The notes under the pieces were generated by a model that was not told the origin of the DNA, made no database searches, and saw only the letters and a list, made by a program, of their open reading frames with translations. From Nitrospirota bacterium (GTDB taxonomy: Bacteria > Nitrospirota > CAKKRA01 > 9FT-COMBO-42-15): a stretch of 31,818 nucleotides of DNA. This document shows positions 7,730-15,530 of the stretch, piece after piece. The position numbers and the translations under genes are program-made. How positions within the stretch are numbered: position 1 is the stretch's first letter; each line of letters begins with the position of its first letter. The stretch lies in NCBI GenBank assembly GCA_023248415.1, contig JAHFEP010000004.1, positions 1 through 31,818 on the forward strand. Direction: 5' to 3'.

Positions 7730-8797
7730 ATGTTTCAGAAATTAGAGGCAGTAAAAGAAAAATACGAAGAGCTTTCAAGGCTGATGAGCGACCCGAAGGT
7801 CATTTCAAATCCATCAGAGTTTCAGAAATATGCCAAGGAACAGGCGGATATTTCTGAGTTAGTGGATAAGTATGAGGTGTACAAAGATGTCTTAAAGCAG
7901 ATAGAGGATACAACAGCCCTCTTGAGAGATTCTAAGGGAGAGTCAGATTTTCAGGAGCTTGCAAGGATTGAGCTTGAAGAGCTTGAGAAGAAAAAAGGCA
8001 GATTAGAGGATGAAATAAAGCTGCTTCTCGTTCCAAAAGACCCAAATGACACAAAAAATATCTTCCTTGAAATAAGGGCTGGCGCAGGCGGCGATGAGGC
8101 AGGGTTGTTTGCTGCAGAGCTTTTCAGGATGTATTCAAGGTATGCAGAGAAAAAGAGATGGAAGGTTGAGGTGCTTGATTCAAACTCAACAGGCGTTGGC
8201 GGCTTTAAGGAGATAATTGCGCTGATTGAGGGAAAGGGCGCATACAGCAAGCTTAAATATGAAAGCGGTGTGCACCGTGTTCAGCGCATTCCTGTAACAG
8301 AGACAGGCGGCAGGATTCATACATCAACAGTTACTGTTGCAGTTATGCCTGAGGCAGAGGATGTAGATGTTAAGATTGACCAGAAGGATCTGCGCATTGA
8401 TACCTCCTGTTCATCAGGCCCGGGTGGGCAGAGCGTAAATACTACTTATTCAGCAATAAGGATTACCCATATCCCAACAGGTATTGCTGTAAACTGCCAG
8501 GATGAGCGCTCGCAATTAAAGAATAAGAATAAGGCAATGCGTATACTACGTTCAAGGCTCATGGAGATAGAAAGAGAAAAGCAGGAGGCTGAAATTGCCC
8601 AATCAAGGAAATCGCAGATTGGAAGCGGCGACAGGAGCGAAAAGATACGGACATACAATTATCCGCAGAACAGGGTTACAGACCATCGTGTCGGCTTGAG
8701 CCTTTATAAGCTTGAGGCTGTGCTGGATGGCAGCATAGATGAATTTATAGATGCCCTGACAACCTCTGATAATGCGGAGAGGCTGAAGGGCCTGTAA
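7730..8797 (+). CDS. prfA: Peptide chain release factor 1
   Basis: A class I release factor that reads UAA/UAG and triggers peptide release. At 355 aa it is full length. The stop-codon recognition tripeptide region reads RIPVTE, and PVT at 188-190 fits the RF1 PxT rule rather than the SPF of RF2. The catalytic GGQ sits at 232-234 in SSGPGGQSVNT. AGAGG ends nine bases before the ATG. The methyltransferase gene prmC, which usually follows prfA and modifies the GGQ glutamine, is absent; a 7-bp repeat array fills the gap before murA instead. Confidence 0.98.
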   Translation: MFQKLEAVKEKYEELSRLMSDPKVISNPSEFQKYAKEQADISELVDKYEVYKDVLKQIEDTTALLRDSKGESDFQELARIELEELEKKKGRLEDEIKLLLVPKDPNDTKNIFLEIRAGAGGDEAGLFAAELFRMYSRYAEKKRWKVEVLDSNSTGVGGFKEIIALIEGKGAYSKLKYESGVHRVQRIPVTETGGRIHTSTVTVAVMPEAEDVDVKIDQKDLRIDTSCSSGPGGQSVNTTYSAIRITHIPTGIAVNCQDERSQLKNKNKAMRILRSRLMEIEREKQEAEIAQSRKSQIGSGDRSEKIRTYNYPQNRVTDHRVGLSLYKLEAVLDGSIDEFIDALTTSDNAERLKGL

Positions 8798-8915
8798 AAA
8801 GGCTAAAGGCAAAGGGCAAAGGGCAAAGAGCAAAAGGCTAAGGGCTAAAGGCTAAGGGCTAAAGGCAAAGGGCAAAGGGCAAAGAGCAAAGGGCTAAGGG
8901 CTAAAGGCAAAAGGC
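8797..8915. repeat. 17-unit phase-perfect 7-bp repeat array between prfA and murA
   Basis: Seventeen consecutive 7-base units without a phase slip, each fitting the pattern W-A-A-R-R-G-C (AAAAGGC, TAAAGGC, AAAGGGC, AAAGAGC, TAAGGGC). A four-unit block, TAAAGGC AAAGGGC and then AAAGGGC AAAGAGC, occurs at 8804-8831 and again at 8860-8887, which shows block duplication with a 56-base period. The array begins on the last base of the prfA stop and fills most of the 152-base gap. The transcribed strand side is purine-rich. Confidence 0.95.
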
Positions 8916-8949
8916 GCCTGTAGCCTATTAGTGAGGTTATAAACAAAGA

Positions 8950-10209
8950 TTGCAAAAGATTATAATCAACGGCGGTATCAAGCTTAAGGGAGAGGTTGTA
9001 ATTAGCGGGGCAAAGAATGCAGCCCTTCCTATAATGGCTGCCTCTCTTCTTACGCAGTCAGAGTGTATTATACACAATGTCCCAAAGCTTATGGATGTTG
9101 CTACAATGGGAAGGCTTATCAGCTACATTGGCGCAGAGGTCAAGGGCATTGAAGAGAATAATACCATCAGTATAAATACAAGGGCGCTTGTCAAATGCGA
9201 TGCCCCTTATGACCTTGTTAAGACAATGAGGGCGTCTGTCCTTGTTCTCGGCCCTCTGATTGTCAGATGCGGCGAGGCAAAGGTCTCTCTCCCAGGCGGC
9301 TGTGCCATTGGCGCAAGGCCTATTAATCTTCATCTCATGGGTCTTGAGAAGATGGGCGCAGAGATAAAGCTTGAGCACGGCTATGTGTGGATAAAGGCAA
9401 AGAGGCTTAAAGGCGCAAAGATATATCTTGATATCTCCACTGTAACAGGCACAGAGAATCTGATGATGGCAGCAGCCCTTGCAAAAGGCGCTACAGTGAT
9501 TGAAAACGCTGCATGCGAGCCAGAGGTAGTTGACCTGTCAAACTTCTTAAATAAAATGGGCGCAAAGATTTCTGGCGCCGGGACAGATGTTATTACAATA
9601 GAGGGTGTTGATTCACTAAAAGGGACAGAATACAGGGTCATGCCAGACCGCATTGAGGCAGGAACTTACGCTGCTGCCTCTGCTATTACAGAAGGCGATG
9701 TTTTGATAAAGAACTGTATTCCCAGACATCTTGACGCAGTAATATCAAAGCTTAAAGAGACAGGTGTAGATGTTACAGAAGAGGCTGATTCTATGAGGGT
9801 GAAAAGAAAGGGCGGGCTTAAGGCATCAGACGCAAAAACCCTTCCCTATCCCGGATTCCCAACAGATATGCAGGCACAGTTTATGGCCTTAATGAGCATA
9901 GCAGAGGGAACAAGCATAATAACAGAGACTATTTTTGAAAACAGGTTTACCCATGTCTCAGAGCTAAAGAGGATGGGCGCAGATATAAAGATTCAGGGGA
10001 ATACTGCTGTTGTAAAGGGCGCGGCAAGGCTGAGCGGCGCGCCTGTGATGGCAACTGATTTGCGGGCAAGCGCTTCATTAATCCTTGCAGGCCTTGCTGC
10101 AGAAGGCGAGACAGAAATTTCCCGTATATATCACCTTGACAGGGGTTATGAGATGATAGAGAAGAAGATGTCGGCTTTAGGCGCAAAGATAAAAAGGGTT
10201 AATGGATGA
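8950..10209 (+). CDS. murA: UDP-N-acetylglucosamine 1-carboxyvinyltransferase
   Basis: The first committed enzyme of peptidoglycan synthesis: it transfers enolpyruvate from PEP to UDP-GlcNAc in the cytoplasm. It has GAKNAALPIMAASLL with K22, the active-site loop LPGGCAIGARP with the catalytic cysteine C118 (fosfomycin target, so not the resistant Asp form), and GFPTDMQAQFMAL near residue 300. Length 419 aa is normal. The start codon is TTG; no better ATG exists upstream, and the motif begins right after it. A GAGG lies about 13 bases upstream, so initiation may be weak. The end overlaps the hisG ATG (ATGA). Confidence 0.97.
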   Translation: MQKIIINGGIKLKGEVVISGAKNAALPIMAASLLTQSECIIHNVPKLMDVATMGRLISYIGAEVKGIEENNTISINTRALVKCDAPYDLVKTMRASVLVLGPLIVRCGEAKVSLPGGCAIGARPINLHLMGLEKMGAEIKLEHGYVWIKAKRLKGAKIYLDISTVTGTENLMMAAALAKGATVIENAACEPEVVDLSNFLNKMGAKISGAGTDVITIEGVDSLKGTEYRVMPDRIEAGTYAAASAITEGDVLIKNCIPRHLDAVISKLKETGVDVTEEADSMRVKRKGGLKASDAKTLPYPGFPTDMQAQFMALMSIAEGTSIITETIFENRFTHVSELKRMGADIKIQGNTAVVKGAARLSGAPVMATDLRASASLILAGLAAEGETEISRIYHLDRGYEMIEKKMSALGAKIKRVNG

Positions 10210-10883
10210 AGAAGTCAGAAGTTAGAAGTCAGAAGTCAGAATCTAAAGATTATTTAACCATTGCCCTGCCAAAGGGCAAGCTTCTTGAGCCTTCTATAAA
10301 GCTTTTTTCTAAGATTGGCATTAAAATAAAGGAAGACCTGAAAAAGACAAGAAGGCTTATCCTTGATGCGCCAAGGTCAAATGTTAAGTTTCTGATTATC
10401 AGGGCAACTGATGTTCCGACCTATGTGGAGTATGGAGCTGCTGATATCGGGATAGTTGGAAAGGATATTCTGATGGAACAAGGCAAGGATGTTTATGAGC
10501 CTCTTGATTTGAAATACGGCTATTGCCAGATTGTAATTGCAAAGCCGGAGAAAGAGAAGCTGCTTGGAGGCAAAGAGGGTTTGTCAAAATTGCGCATTGC
10601 AACCAAGTATCCAAATATTGCTGAGAGGTATTTCAGCCAGAAGGGGCTTCAGGTAGAGATAATAAAGCTCTATGGCTCAATAGAGCTTGCGCCATTAACA
10701 GGCCTTTCAGACAGGATACTTGATTTAATTTCCACAGGCCAGACATTGAAGGATAATGGCCTTGAGGTAGTAGAGAGGGTTTCAGAGTCCACGGCAAGGC
10801 TTATTGTGAACCGTGCAAGCATGAAGATAAAGTATAAGAGGGTTAAGGAGATAATAGAGGCTGTAAAGAAGGCAGTGCAGTAA
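10206..10883 (+). CDS. hisG: ATP phosphoribosyltransferase, short (HisZ-dependent) form
   Basis: The first enzyme of histidine synthesis: ATP plus PRPP to phosphoribosyl-ATP. At 225 aa it lacks the C-terminal regulatory ACT-like domain of long HisG, so it is the short form that normally needs the HisZ subunit; no hisZ is in the window. The core begins LTIALPKGKLLEPSI, with YVEYGAADIGIVGKDIL and the PRPP loop region DLISTGQTLKDNGL. About 13 residues before the core are encoded by five 7-bp repeat units, so the N-terminus is a repeat-made extension. The ATG overlaps the murA stop, which couples the two. Confidence 0.96.
   Translation: MKKSEVRSQKSESKDYLTIALPKGKLLEPSIKLFSKIGIKIKEDLKKTRRLILDAPRSNVKFLIIRATDVPTYVEYGAADIGIVGKDILMEQGKDVYEPLDLKYGYCQIVIAKPEKEKLLGGKEGLSKLRIATKYPNIAERYFSQKGLQVEIIKLYGSIELAPLTGLSDRILDLISTGQTLKDNGLEVVERVSESTARLIVNRASMKIKYKRVKEIIEAVKKAVQ
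10211..10245. repeat. GAAGTCA 7-bp repeat inside the hisG start region
   Basis: Five units (GAAGTCA, GAAGTTA, GAAGTCA, GAAGTCA, GAATCTA) lie directly after the ATG-AA of hisG and encode the extra basic/serine N-terminus. The same unit recurs inside hisF at 15917-15951. Confidence 0.92.
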
Positions 10884-10907
10884 AAAATATTTATTACCTA
10901 ATATGTC

Positions 10908-10934
10908 ATTCCCGCAGAGTCTTTGAGCGGGAAT
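10908..10934. repeat. Small hairpin element after hisG
   Basis: ATTCCCGC (10908-10915) and GCGGGAAT (10927-10934) form a perfect 8-bp stem with an 11-base loop, preceded by GTC, so the left end reads GTCATTCCCGC. There is no T run after it, so it looks like a dispersed repeat rather than a terminator, though it could weaken transcription between hisG and hisD. Confidence 0.65.
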
Positions 10935-10950
10935 TTAGGATTTTGTTTAA

Positions 10951-11010
10951 TGTAGGGGCGGCCCTATGTGGCCGCCCACATGAGGGCAACCACACAGGGT
11001 TGCCCCTACA
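10951..11010. repeat. 60-bp palindromic mini-element with TGTAGGGGC ends
   Basis: TGTAGGGGC (10951-10959) and GCCCCTACA (11002-11010) are perfect 9-bp terminal inverted repeats. Inside are two further hairpins, GGCGGCC/GGCCGCC and GGGCAACC/GGGTTGCCC. The ends match the palindrome at 25322-25350, so both probably belong to one dispersed family. It occupies most of the 154-base hisG-hisD gap and would fold strongly in the his mRNA. Confidence 0.82.
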
Positions 11011-11037
11011 ATGAGAGATGGTCTCTTTTGATAAAAA

Positions 11038-12324
11038 ATGAAGATTATAAATTACAAATCCTCTGATTTCAAAAAAGAGATAAAAAGGATAATAGAGCGC
11101 GGTGATGCAGATATATCAGAGATAGAGTCATCGGTTAAAAAGATTCTTCAGGATGTCCGCGAGCGCGGCGACGAGGCTGTAATTGAATACACAAAGAGAT
11201 TTGATGGCATCTCCTTAAAGTCATCGGACATGGCAATTAAAAAGAAGGAGATAAAGGATGCCTATTCAAAGACCACAAAAAAGAATATAGAGACCCTGCA
11301 GTATGCTGCTGAAAGGATTAAGGAGTTTCACAAGAGGCAGAGATTTGAGTCATGGTCATACGAGAAGGATGGCATAACTCTCGGACAGATTGTAAGGCCT
11401 TTATCATCTGTTGGAATGTATGTGCCCGGCGGCAAGGCGTCATATCCTTCAACAGTATTAATGAATGCCATACCTGCAAAGACCGCAGGTGTTGAAAGAT
11501 TGATAATGACTGTCCCAACGCCAAAGGGTGAAATAGACCCGAATGTATTGGTTGCTGCTGATATTGCAGGCATTGATGAAATCTATAAAATTGGCGGCGC
11601 TCAGGCGATTGCAGCGCTTGCCTTTGGCACAAAAACTATTCCAAAGGTTGATAAGATTGTCGGCCCCGGAAATATCTATGTTGCTGTTGCAAAGAAGCTG
11701 GTTTTCGGCTATGTGGATATTGACATGATTGCAGGACCAAGCGAAATACTGATAATTGCAGATGAGACAGCAGAGCCTGCATTTATTGCAGCGGATATGC
11801 TCTCGCAGGCAGAGCATGATGAGAGGGCGTCTGCTATATTTGTTACATCTTCAAAGGAGACAGCAGAGAAGGTTAATAAGGAGATAGAAAAACAGCTTTC
11901 TGAACTAAAAAGGAAAGAAATAACCCGCAAGTCTATTGATGATTACGGAATAATAGTTGTGGTAGAGGATTTGAATGAGGCTGTAAAGATTGCAAATGAG
12001 ATAGCGCCTGAACACCTTGAGCTTTCTGTTGAGAACCCTGACGAACTGCTTGGCCTGATAAAGAATGCTGGCGCAATATTTCTCGGCCTTTACACGCCTG
12101 AAGCAGTCGGCGACTATATTGCAGGGCCGAGCCACACACTGCCGACAGGCGGCACTGCAAGGTTCTTTTCTCCTTTGTCAGTTGAGGATTTTTTAAAGAG
12201 GATGAGTATTATATCCTATCCAAAGGATGAGCTTATTGCATCGGCTGGCAATATTGAAAGGATTGCTGAGATGGAGGGCCTTGAGGCGCATGCAAAATCT
12301 GTAAGGATAAGGATGAAGAAATAG
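11038..12324 (+). CDS. hisD: Histidinol dehydrogenase
   Basis: A zinc and NAD enzyme that oxidises L-histidinol to histidine in the last two steps of the pathway. At 428 aa it is full length. The NAD-binding region has VGPGNIYVAVAKK at about 208-220. Zinc ligands appear as Q257 and H260 in LSQAEHDERA. Catalytic E and H appear in IAPEHLEL, and later ligands in GDYIAGPSHTLPTGG and the C-terminal LEAHAKSV. It starts after the palindromic spacer and is followed by hisC after two bases, so the two are co-translated. Confidence 0.98.
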   Translation: MKIINYKSSDFKKEIKRIIERGDADISEIESSVKKILQDVRERGDEAVIEYTKRFDGISLKSSDMAIKKKEIKDAYSKTTKKNIETLQYAAERIKEFHKRQRFESWSYEKDGITLGQIVRPLSSVGMYVPGGKASYPSTVLMNAIPAKTAGVERLIMTVPTPKGEIDPNVLVAADIAGIDEIYKIGGAQAIAALAFGTKTIPKVDKIVGPGNIYVAVAKKLVFGYVDIDMIAGPSEILIIADETAEPAFIAADMLSQAEHDERASAIFVTSSKETAEKVNKEIEKQLSELKRKEITRKSIDDYGIIVVVEDLNEAVKIANEIAPEHLELSVENPDELLGLIKNAGAIFLGLYTPEAVGDYIAGPSHTLPTGGTARFFSPLSVEDFLKRMSIISYPKDELIASAGNIERIAEMEGLEAHAKSVRIRMKK

Positions 12325-12326
12325 AA

Positions 12327-13394
12327 ATGAAAAATATCAAACAACTCATGCGAAAAGAGGTTCTGAGGTTAAAGGCATACGAAGTGGCAGAGATTCCGGC
12401 AAGGATACGATTAGATGCAAATGAAAATCCTTTTGCGCTTTCTCCTGAATTAAAAAACATGGTCTTAAAAGAGGCGGATAAGGTTTCCCTTAACCGCTAT
12501 CCTGACGGCGGCTCTCATGACCTCAGGCAGGTTATTTCATCTCAGCTTGGTGTAAATATAGACGAGGTAATGACAGGCAACGGCTCTGATGAGCTTATCC
12601 AGATGATTGTAACTGCATTTGGCGGTTCTTCTGCAAAGGCGCTCTATTCTGTGCCGACCTTCAGCATGTATGGTATAATCGCAAAGGCGCAGGGATATGT
12701 TCCATTGGAGATACCTCTTGATGGTAATTTTGATCTTGATGTAAATAAGATTATTGATACAATAAAAAAGGAGAAGCCGAGGCTTGTATTCATAAGCTAT
12801 CCAAATAATCCAACAGGAAACTGTTTTTCTGAAGACAGGATTGTCAGGATTATTGAAAAGGCAGATTCCTCTGTTATAGTTGATGAAGCATATTTTGATT
12901 TTTCAAAGAAGACATTTTTGCCTTATCTCAAGAAATATAAGAACCTGATAATCCTCCGCTCCCTTTCCAAAATCGGATTAGCAGGCTTAAGAGTAGGGAT
13001 ATTGATAGCAGGCAAGGGGATTGTGAAGGAGCTGAACAAGGTGAGGCTTCCTTATAACTTAAGCAGCTTCTCACAAGTAATTGCGAGCGCTGTTCTGAAA
13101 AACAGAAGAGCTATTGATGAGCAGATTGATAAGATTATATCTGAAAGGGAAAGGCTGATAGACGAAATGAAAGGGGTCGGCAGCTTGGAGGTATATCCCT
13201 CGGATTCAAATTTTATACTCTTTAGGATTGAAAAGGCAGAAGAGGTATTCAAGGGACTGATTGACAGGGGCATACTTATAAGGAACATGAATAAGTCAGG
13301 CAGATTAAGAAACTGTCTCAGGGTTACAATCGGCACATCAGCGGAGAATGACGAGTTTTTGAAGGCGTTAAGGGAGATAGTTAGTGTTTTATAA
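12327..13394 (+). CDS. hisC: Histidinol-phosphate aminotransferase
   Basis: A PLP-dependent class I/II aminotransferase that converts imidazole-acetol phosphate to histidinol phosphate using glutamate. It shows the substrate-side block RLDANENPF at 28-36, NPTG at 161-164, DEAYFDF at 186-192, and the PLP lysine K215 in RSLSKIGLAGLRVG. Length 355 aa is typical. It lies two bases after hisD. After its stop a dispersed 68-bp element separates it from hisB. Confidence 0.97.
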   Translation: MKNIKQLMRKEVLRLKAYEVAEIPARIRLDANENPFALSPELKNMVLKEADKVSLNRYPDGGSHDLRQVISSQLGVNIDEVMTGNGSDELIQMIVTAFGGSSAKALYSVPTFSMYGIIAKAQGYVPLEIPLDGNFDLDVNKIIDTIKKEKPRLVFISYPNNPTGNCFSEDRIVRIIEKADSSVIVDEAYFDFSKKTFLPYLKKYKNLIILRSLSKIGLAGLRVGILIAGKGIVKELNKVRLPYNLSSFSQVIASAVLKNRRAIDEQIDKIISERERLIDEMKGVGSLEVYPSDSNFILFRIEKAEEVFKGLIDRGILIRNMNKSGRLRNCLRVTIGTSAENDEFLKALREIVSVL

Positions 13395-13407
13395 ATCTAT
13401 TTAATTA

Positions 13408-13475
13408 GTCATTCCGAGCGAAGCGAAGGAATCTCGTTTTGAGATTGCTTCGGGACTAAAGTCCCTCGCAATGAC
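13408..13475. repeat. Dispersed 68-bp palindromic element, copy 2
   Basis: It starts GTCATTCCGAGCGAAGCG and ends CTCGCAATGAC. Arms GAAGGAATCTC and GAGATTGCTTCG pair with one mismatch, and GGGACTAAAGTCCC forms a terminal hairpin. The first 30 and last 15 bases match the element at 7629-7698; only the loop differs. Confidence 0.82.
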
Positions 13476-13505
13476 AGTACACTAAAATTAAAAGGGAGAA
13501 TGCTT

Positions 13506-14096
13506 ATGCCGCGCACAGCAAAGGTAGAGAGAAAGACCACAGAGACGCAGATAAAAATAAAACTCAATATTGATGGAAAAGGCGACGCCTGCATAGATAC
13601 AACCATACCATTCCTTGACCACATGCTGAATCTGATGACAAGGCACGGGTTTTTTGATATGGATTTAACAGCAAGGGGCGACACAGAGATAGACTTTCAC
13701 CACACAGTAGAGGATATTGGCATTGTGCTTGGCGATGCTGTAACATCCGCGCTTGGCGATAAAAAGGGCATCAAAAGATACGGCAGCGCAGCAGTGCCCA
13801 TGGATGAGGCGCTTGCAGCAGTTAATCTTGATATAAGCGGCAGGCCATATCTTGTGTACAATGTCCAGATTGGCAAGAAATGCAAGATAAGGAACTTTGA
13901 CCCCGGACTTGTTGAGGATTTTTTCAGGGCATTTGTAAATCACAGCGGCATAACACTGCATATAAATGTGATGTATGGAAGGGACACGCACCACATCATA
14001 GAGGCAGTATTCAAGGCATTTGGCAGGGCGCTGGACGCTGCAACATCGGTTGATGAGAGAATAAAAGGTGTGATGTCAACAAAAGGAAAGATATAA
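13506..14096 (+). CDS. hisB: Imidazoleglycerol-phosphate dehydratase
   Basis: A manganese enzyme that dehydrates imidazole glycerol phosphate to imidazole-acetol phosphate. It is monofunctional, with no histidinol phosphatase domain. Metal-binding His clusters are FLDHML with RHGFFD, DFHHTVEDIGI, FVNHSG and GRDTHHIIEAVFKAFGRAL. I chose ATG 13506 over the in-frame ATG 13500: the GGGAG at 13494-13498 is seven bases before 13506 but only one base before 13500. That gives 196 aa, the usual length. The separate histidinol-phosphate phosphatase is not in the window. Confidence 0.97.
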   Translation: MPRTAKVERKTTETQIKIKLNIDGKGDACIDTTIPFLDHMLNLMTRHGFFDMDLTARGDTEIDFHHTVEDIGIVLGDAVTSALGDKKGIKRYGSAAVPMDEALAAVNLDISGRPYLVYNVQIGKKCKIRNFDPGLVEDFFRAFVNHSGITLHINVMYGRDTHHIIEAVFKAFGRALDAATSVDERIKGVMSTKGKI

Positions 14097-14168
14097 AAAG
14101 GCTAAAGGCGCATGGCTAAAGGCGAAAGGATAAAAACCCTTAGCCTTTTGCCCTTAGCCATTAGCCAT
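14097..14168. repeat. Inverted pair of 7-bp repeat arrays (hairpin) between hisB and hisH
   Basis: Direct units (AAAAGGC, TAAAGGC, GCATGGC, TAAAGGC) are followed after an A-rich turn by units in opposite orientation (CCCTTAG, CCTTTTG, CCCTTAG, CCATTAG). ATGGCTAA at 14112-14119 can pair with TTAGCCAT at 14161-14168, and more units pair inside. The units match those of the prfA-murA array. It lies within the his transcript just upstream of the hisH ribosome site. Confidence 0.85.
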
Positions 14169-14184
14169 CGATTTTGAGGTAAAC

Positions 14185-14808
14185 GTGATTGCTATTATTG
14201 ACTACGGTGTTGGAAATCTAAGGAGTGTGCAGAAGGCATTTGAAAAGGTTGGGCACACTGCTGTTGTAACATCCAATCCAAAAGATATTGATAATGCAAA
14301 GGCAGTTGTGCTTCCTGGTGTTGGCGCGTTTGCAAAGTGCATGAACAATCTAAATGAATACGGCCTTGTTGATATTATCTATAAGACAATAGAAAAGGGC
14401 AAGCCCTTTCTTGGGATATGCCTTGGTATGCAATTGCTTTTTACTGAGAGCGAGGAGTTTGGCATACACAAGGGGCTTGATATTATTAAAGGCAAGGTAA
14501 AGAGATTTCCTGATGGGATGAAGGCAGATGATGACCCATTAAAAATCCCTCACATGGGTTGGAACAATCTTAATATTAAAAAGGCTGCACCTGTATTAAA
14601 GGATGTCTCAGACAGCCCCTTTGTATACTTTGTACATTCCTATTATTGTATGCCTGAGGACAACGGTGTCATCGCTGCATCAACAGGATACGGCATTGAA
14701 TTTACGTCCATGCTCTGGAAGGACAATATTTATGCAACACAGTTTCACCCTGAAAAGAGTCAGGAGATTGGGTTGAAGATGCTGAAGAGGTTTGGAGACT
14801 TATTTTGA
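14185..14808 (+). CDS. hisH: Imidazole glycerol phosphate synthase, glutaminase subunit
   Basis: A class I glutamine amidotransferase that supplies ammonia to HisF. The nucleophile C79 lies in PFLGICLGMQLLF, and the H188/E190 pair in FHPEKSQ completes the triad. The start is GTG 14185 with GAGG five bases upstream, and the N-terminus IAIIDYGVGNLRSV is canonical. Length 207 aa is typical. The stop overlaps the hisA TTG start (TTGA), indicating coupling. Confidence 0.97.
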   Translation: MIAIIDYGVGNLRSVQKAFEKVGHTAVVTSNPKDIDNAKAVVLPGVGAFAKCMNNLNEYGLVDIIYKTIEKGKPFLGICLGMQLLFTESEEFGIHKGLDIIKGKVKRFPDGMKADDDPLKIPHMGWNNLNIKKAAPVLKDVSDSPFVYFVHSYYCMPEDNGVIAASTGYGIEFTSMLWKDNIYATQFHPEKSQEIGLKMLKRFGDLF

Positions 14809-15530
14809 TTGTTATTCCTGCAATAGATTTAAAAGAAGGCAAGTGCGTAAGGCTCCTGCAGGGCAGGATGGATGATGCAACTGTTTATTCAGATAACCCT
14901 GCAGAGACAGCAAGAAGATGGGAGGCAGAGGGCGCAGAGCTGCTTCATATTGTAGACCTTGACGGCGCATTTACAGGAAGCCAGAAGAATCTTGATGGCA
15001 TTAAAGAGATAAGAGAGGCTGTTAAGATAGACATTGAGGTCGGCGGCGGCATAAGGGATATGAACAGGATTGAACAGCTTCTGTCCCTTGGTGTGAACAG
15101 GATTATACTCGGCACAGTTGCTGTTGAGAAGCCTGAGCTTGTTAAAGAGGCAAGCAAAAAATATCCAGGTAAAATACTGGTAGGCATTGATGCAAAGAAT
15201 GGGTTTGCAGCAACTAAAGGGTGGGTTGAGGTTACCCAGATAAAGGCAAAGGAGCTTGCCTTGAAGACGCAGGAATACGGCGCTGCAGGGATAATCTATA
15301 CTGATATTTCAAAGGATGGTATGCTCACAGGCCCTAATATAGAGGCTACGCGGGAGATGGTTGAATCGCTGAATATGCCTGTTATTGCATCAGGCGGTGT
15401 ATCTTCTATTGATGATATAAAGAGATTATCAGGGATTAAAGGCCTGTGGGGCGTAATTACAGGAAAGGCGATATATTCAGGGGCATTAAATTTAAAAGAA
15501 GCAATCAGGATAACAAAAGATGTTAGCTAA
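14805..15530 (+). CDS. hisA: Phosphoribosylformimino-5-aminoimidazole carboxamide ribotide isomerase
   Basis: A (beta/alpha)8 barrel that catalyses the Amadori rearrangement of ProFAR to PRFAR. The catalytic aspartate is D8 in IPAIDLKEGKCVRL; the second lies in the YTDISKDGML segment. Phosphate-binding GGGIRD and ASGGVSS loops are present. The start codon is TTG 14805, overlapping the hisH stop by four bases; no ATG is available near the conserved N-terminus. Length 241 aa is normal. It overlaps hisF by 11 bases. Confidence 0.97.
   Translation: MIVIPAIDLKEGKCVRLLQGRMDDATVYSDNPAETARRWEAEGAELLHIVDLDGAFTGSQKNLDGIKEIREAVKIDIEVGGGIRDMNRIEQLLSLGVNRIILGTVAVEKPELVKEASKKYPGKILVGIDAKNGFAATKGWVEVTQIKAKELALKTQEYGAAGIIYTDISKDGMLTGPNIEATREMVESLNMPVIASGGVSSIDDIKRLSGIKGLWGVITGKAIYSGALNLKEAIRITKDVS

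Noticed and set aside
8797..8915. CRISPR-like array
   Set aside because: Units are 7 bases and contiguous, with no spacers; it is a simple tandem array.
13500..13505. ATG 13500 as the hisB start
   Set aside because: It leaves one base between the GGGAG site and the start; ATG 13506 has proper spacing and the family N-terminus.
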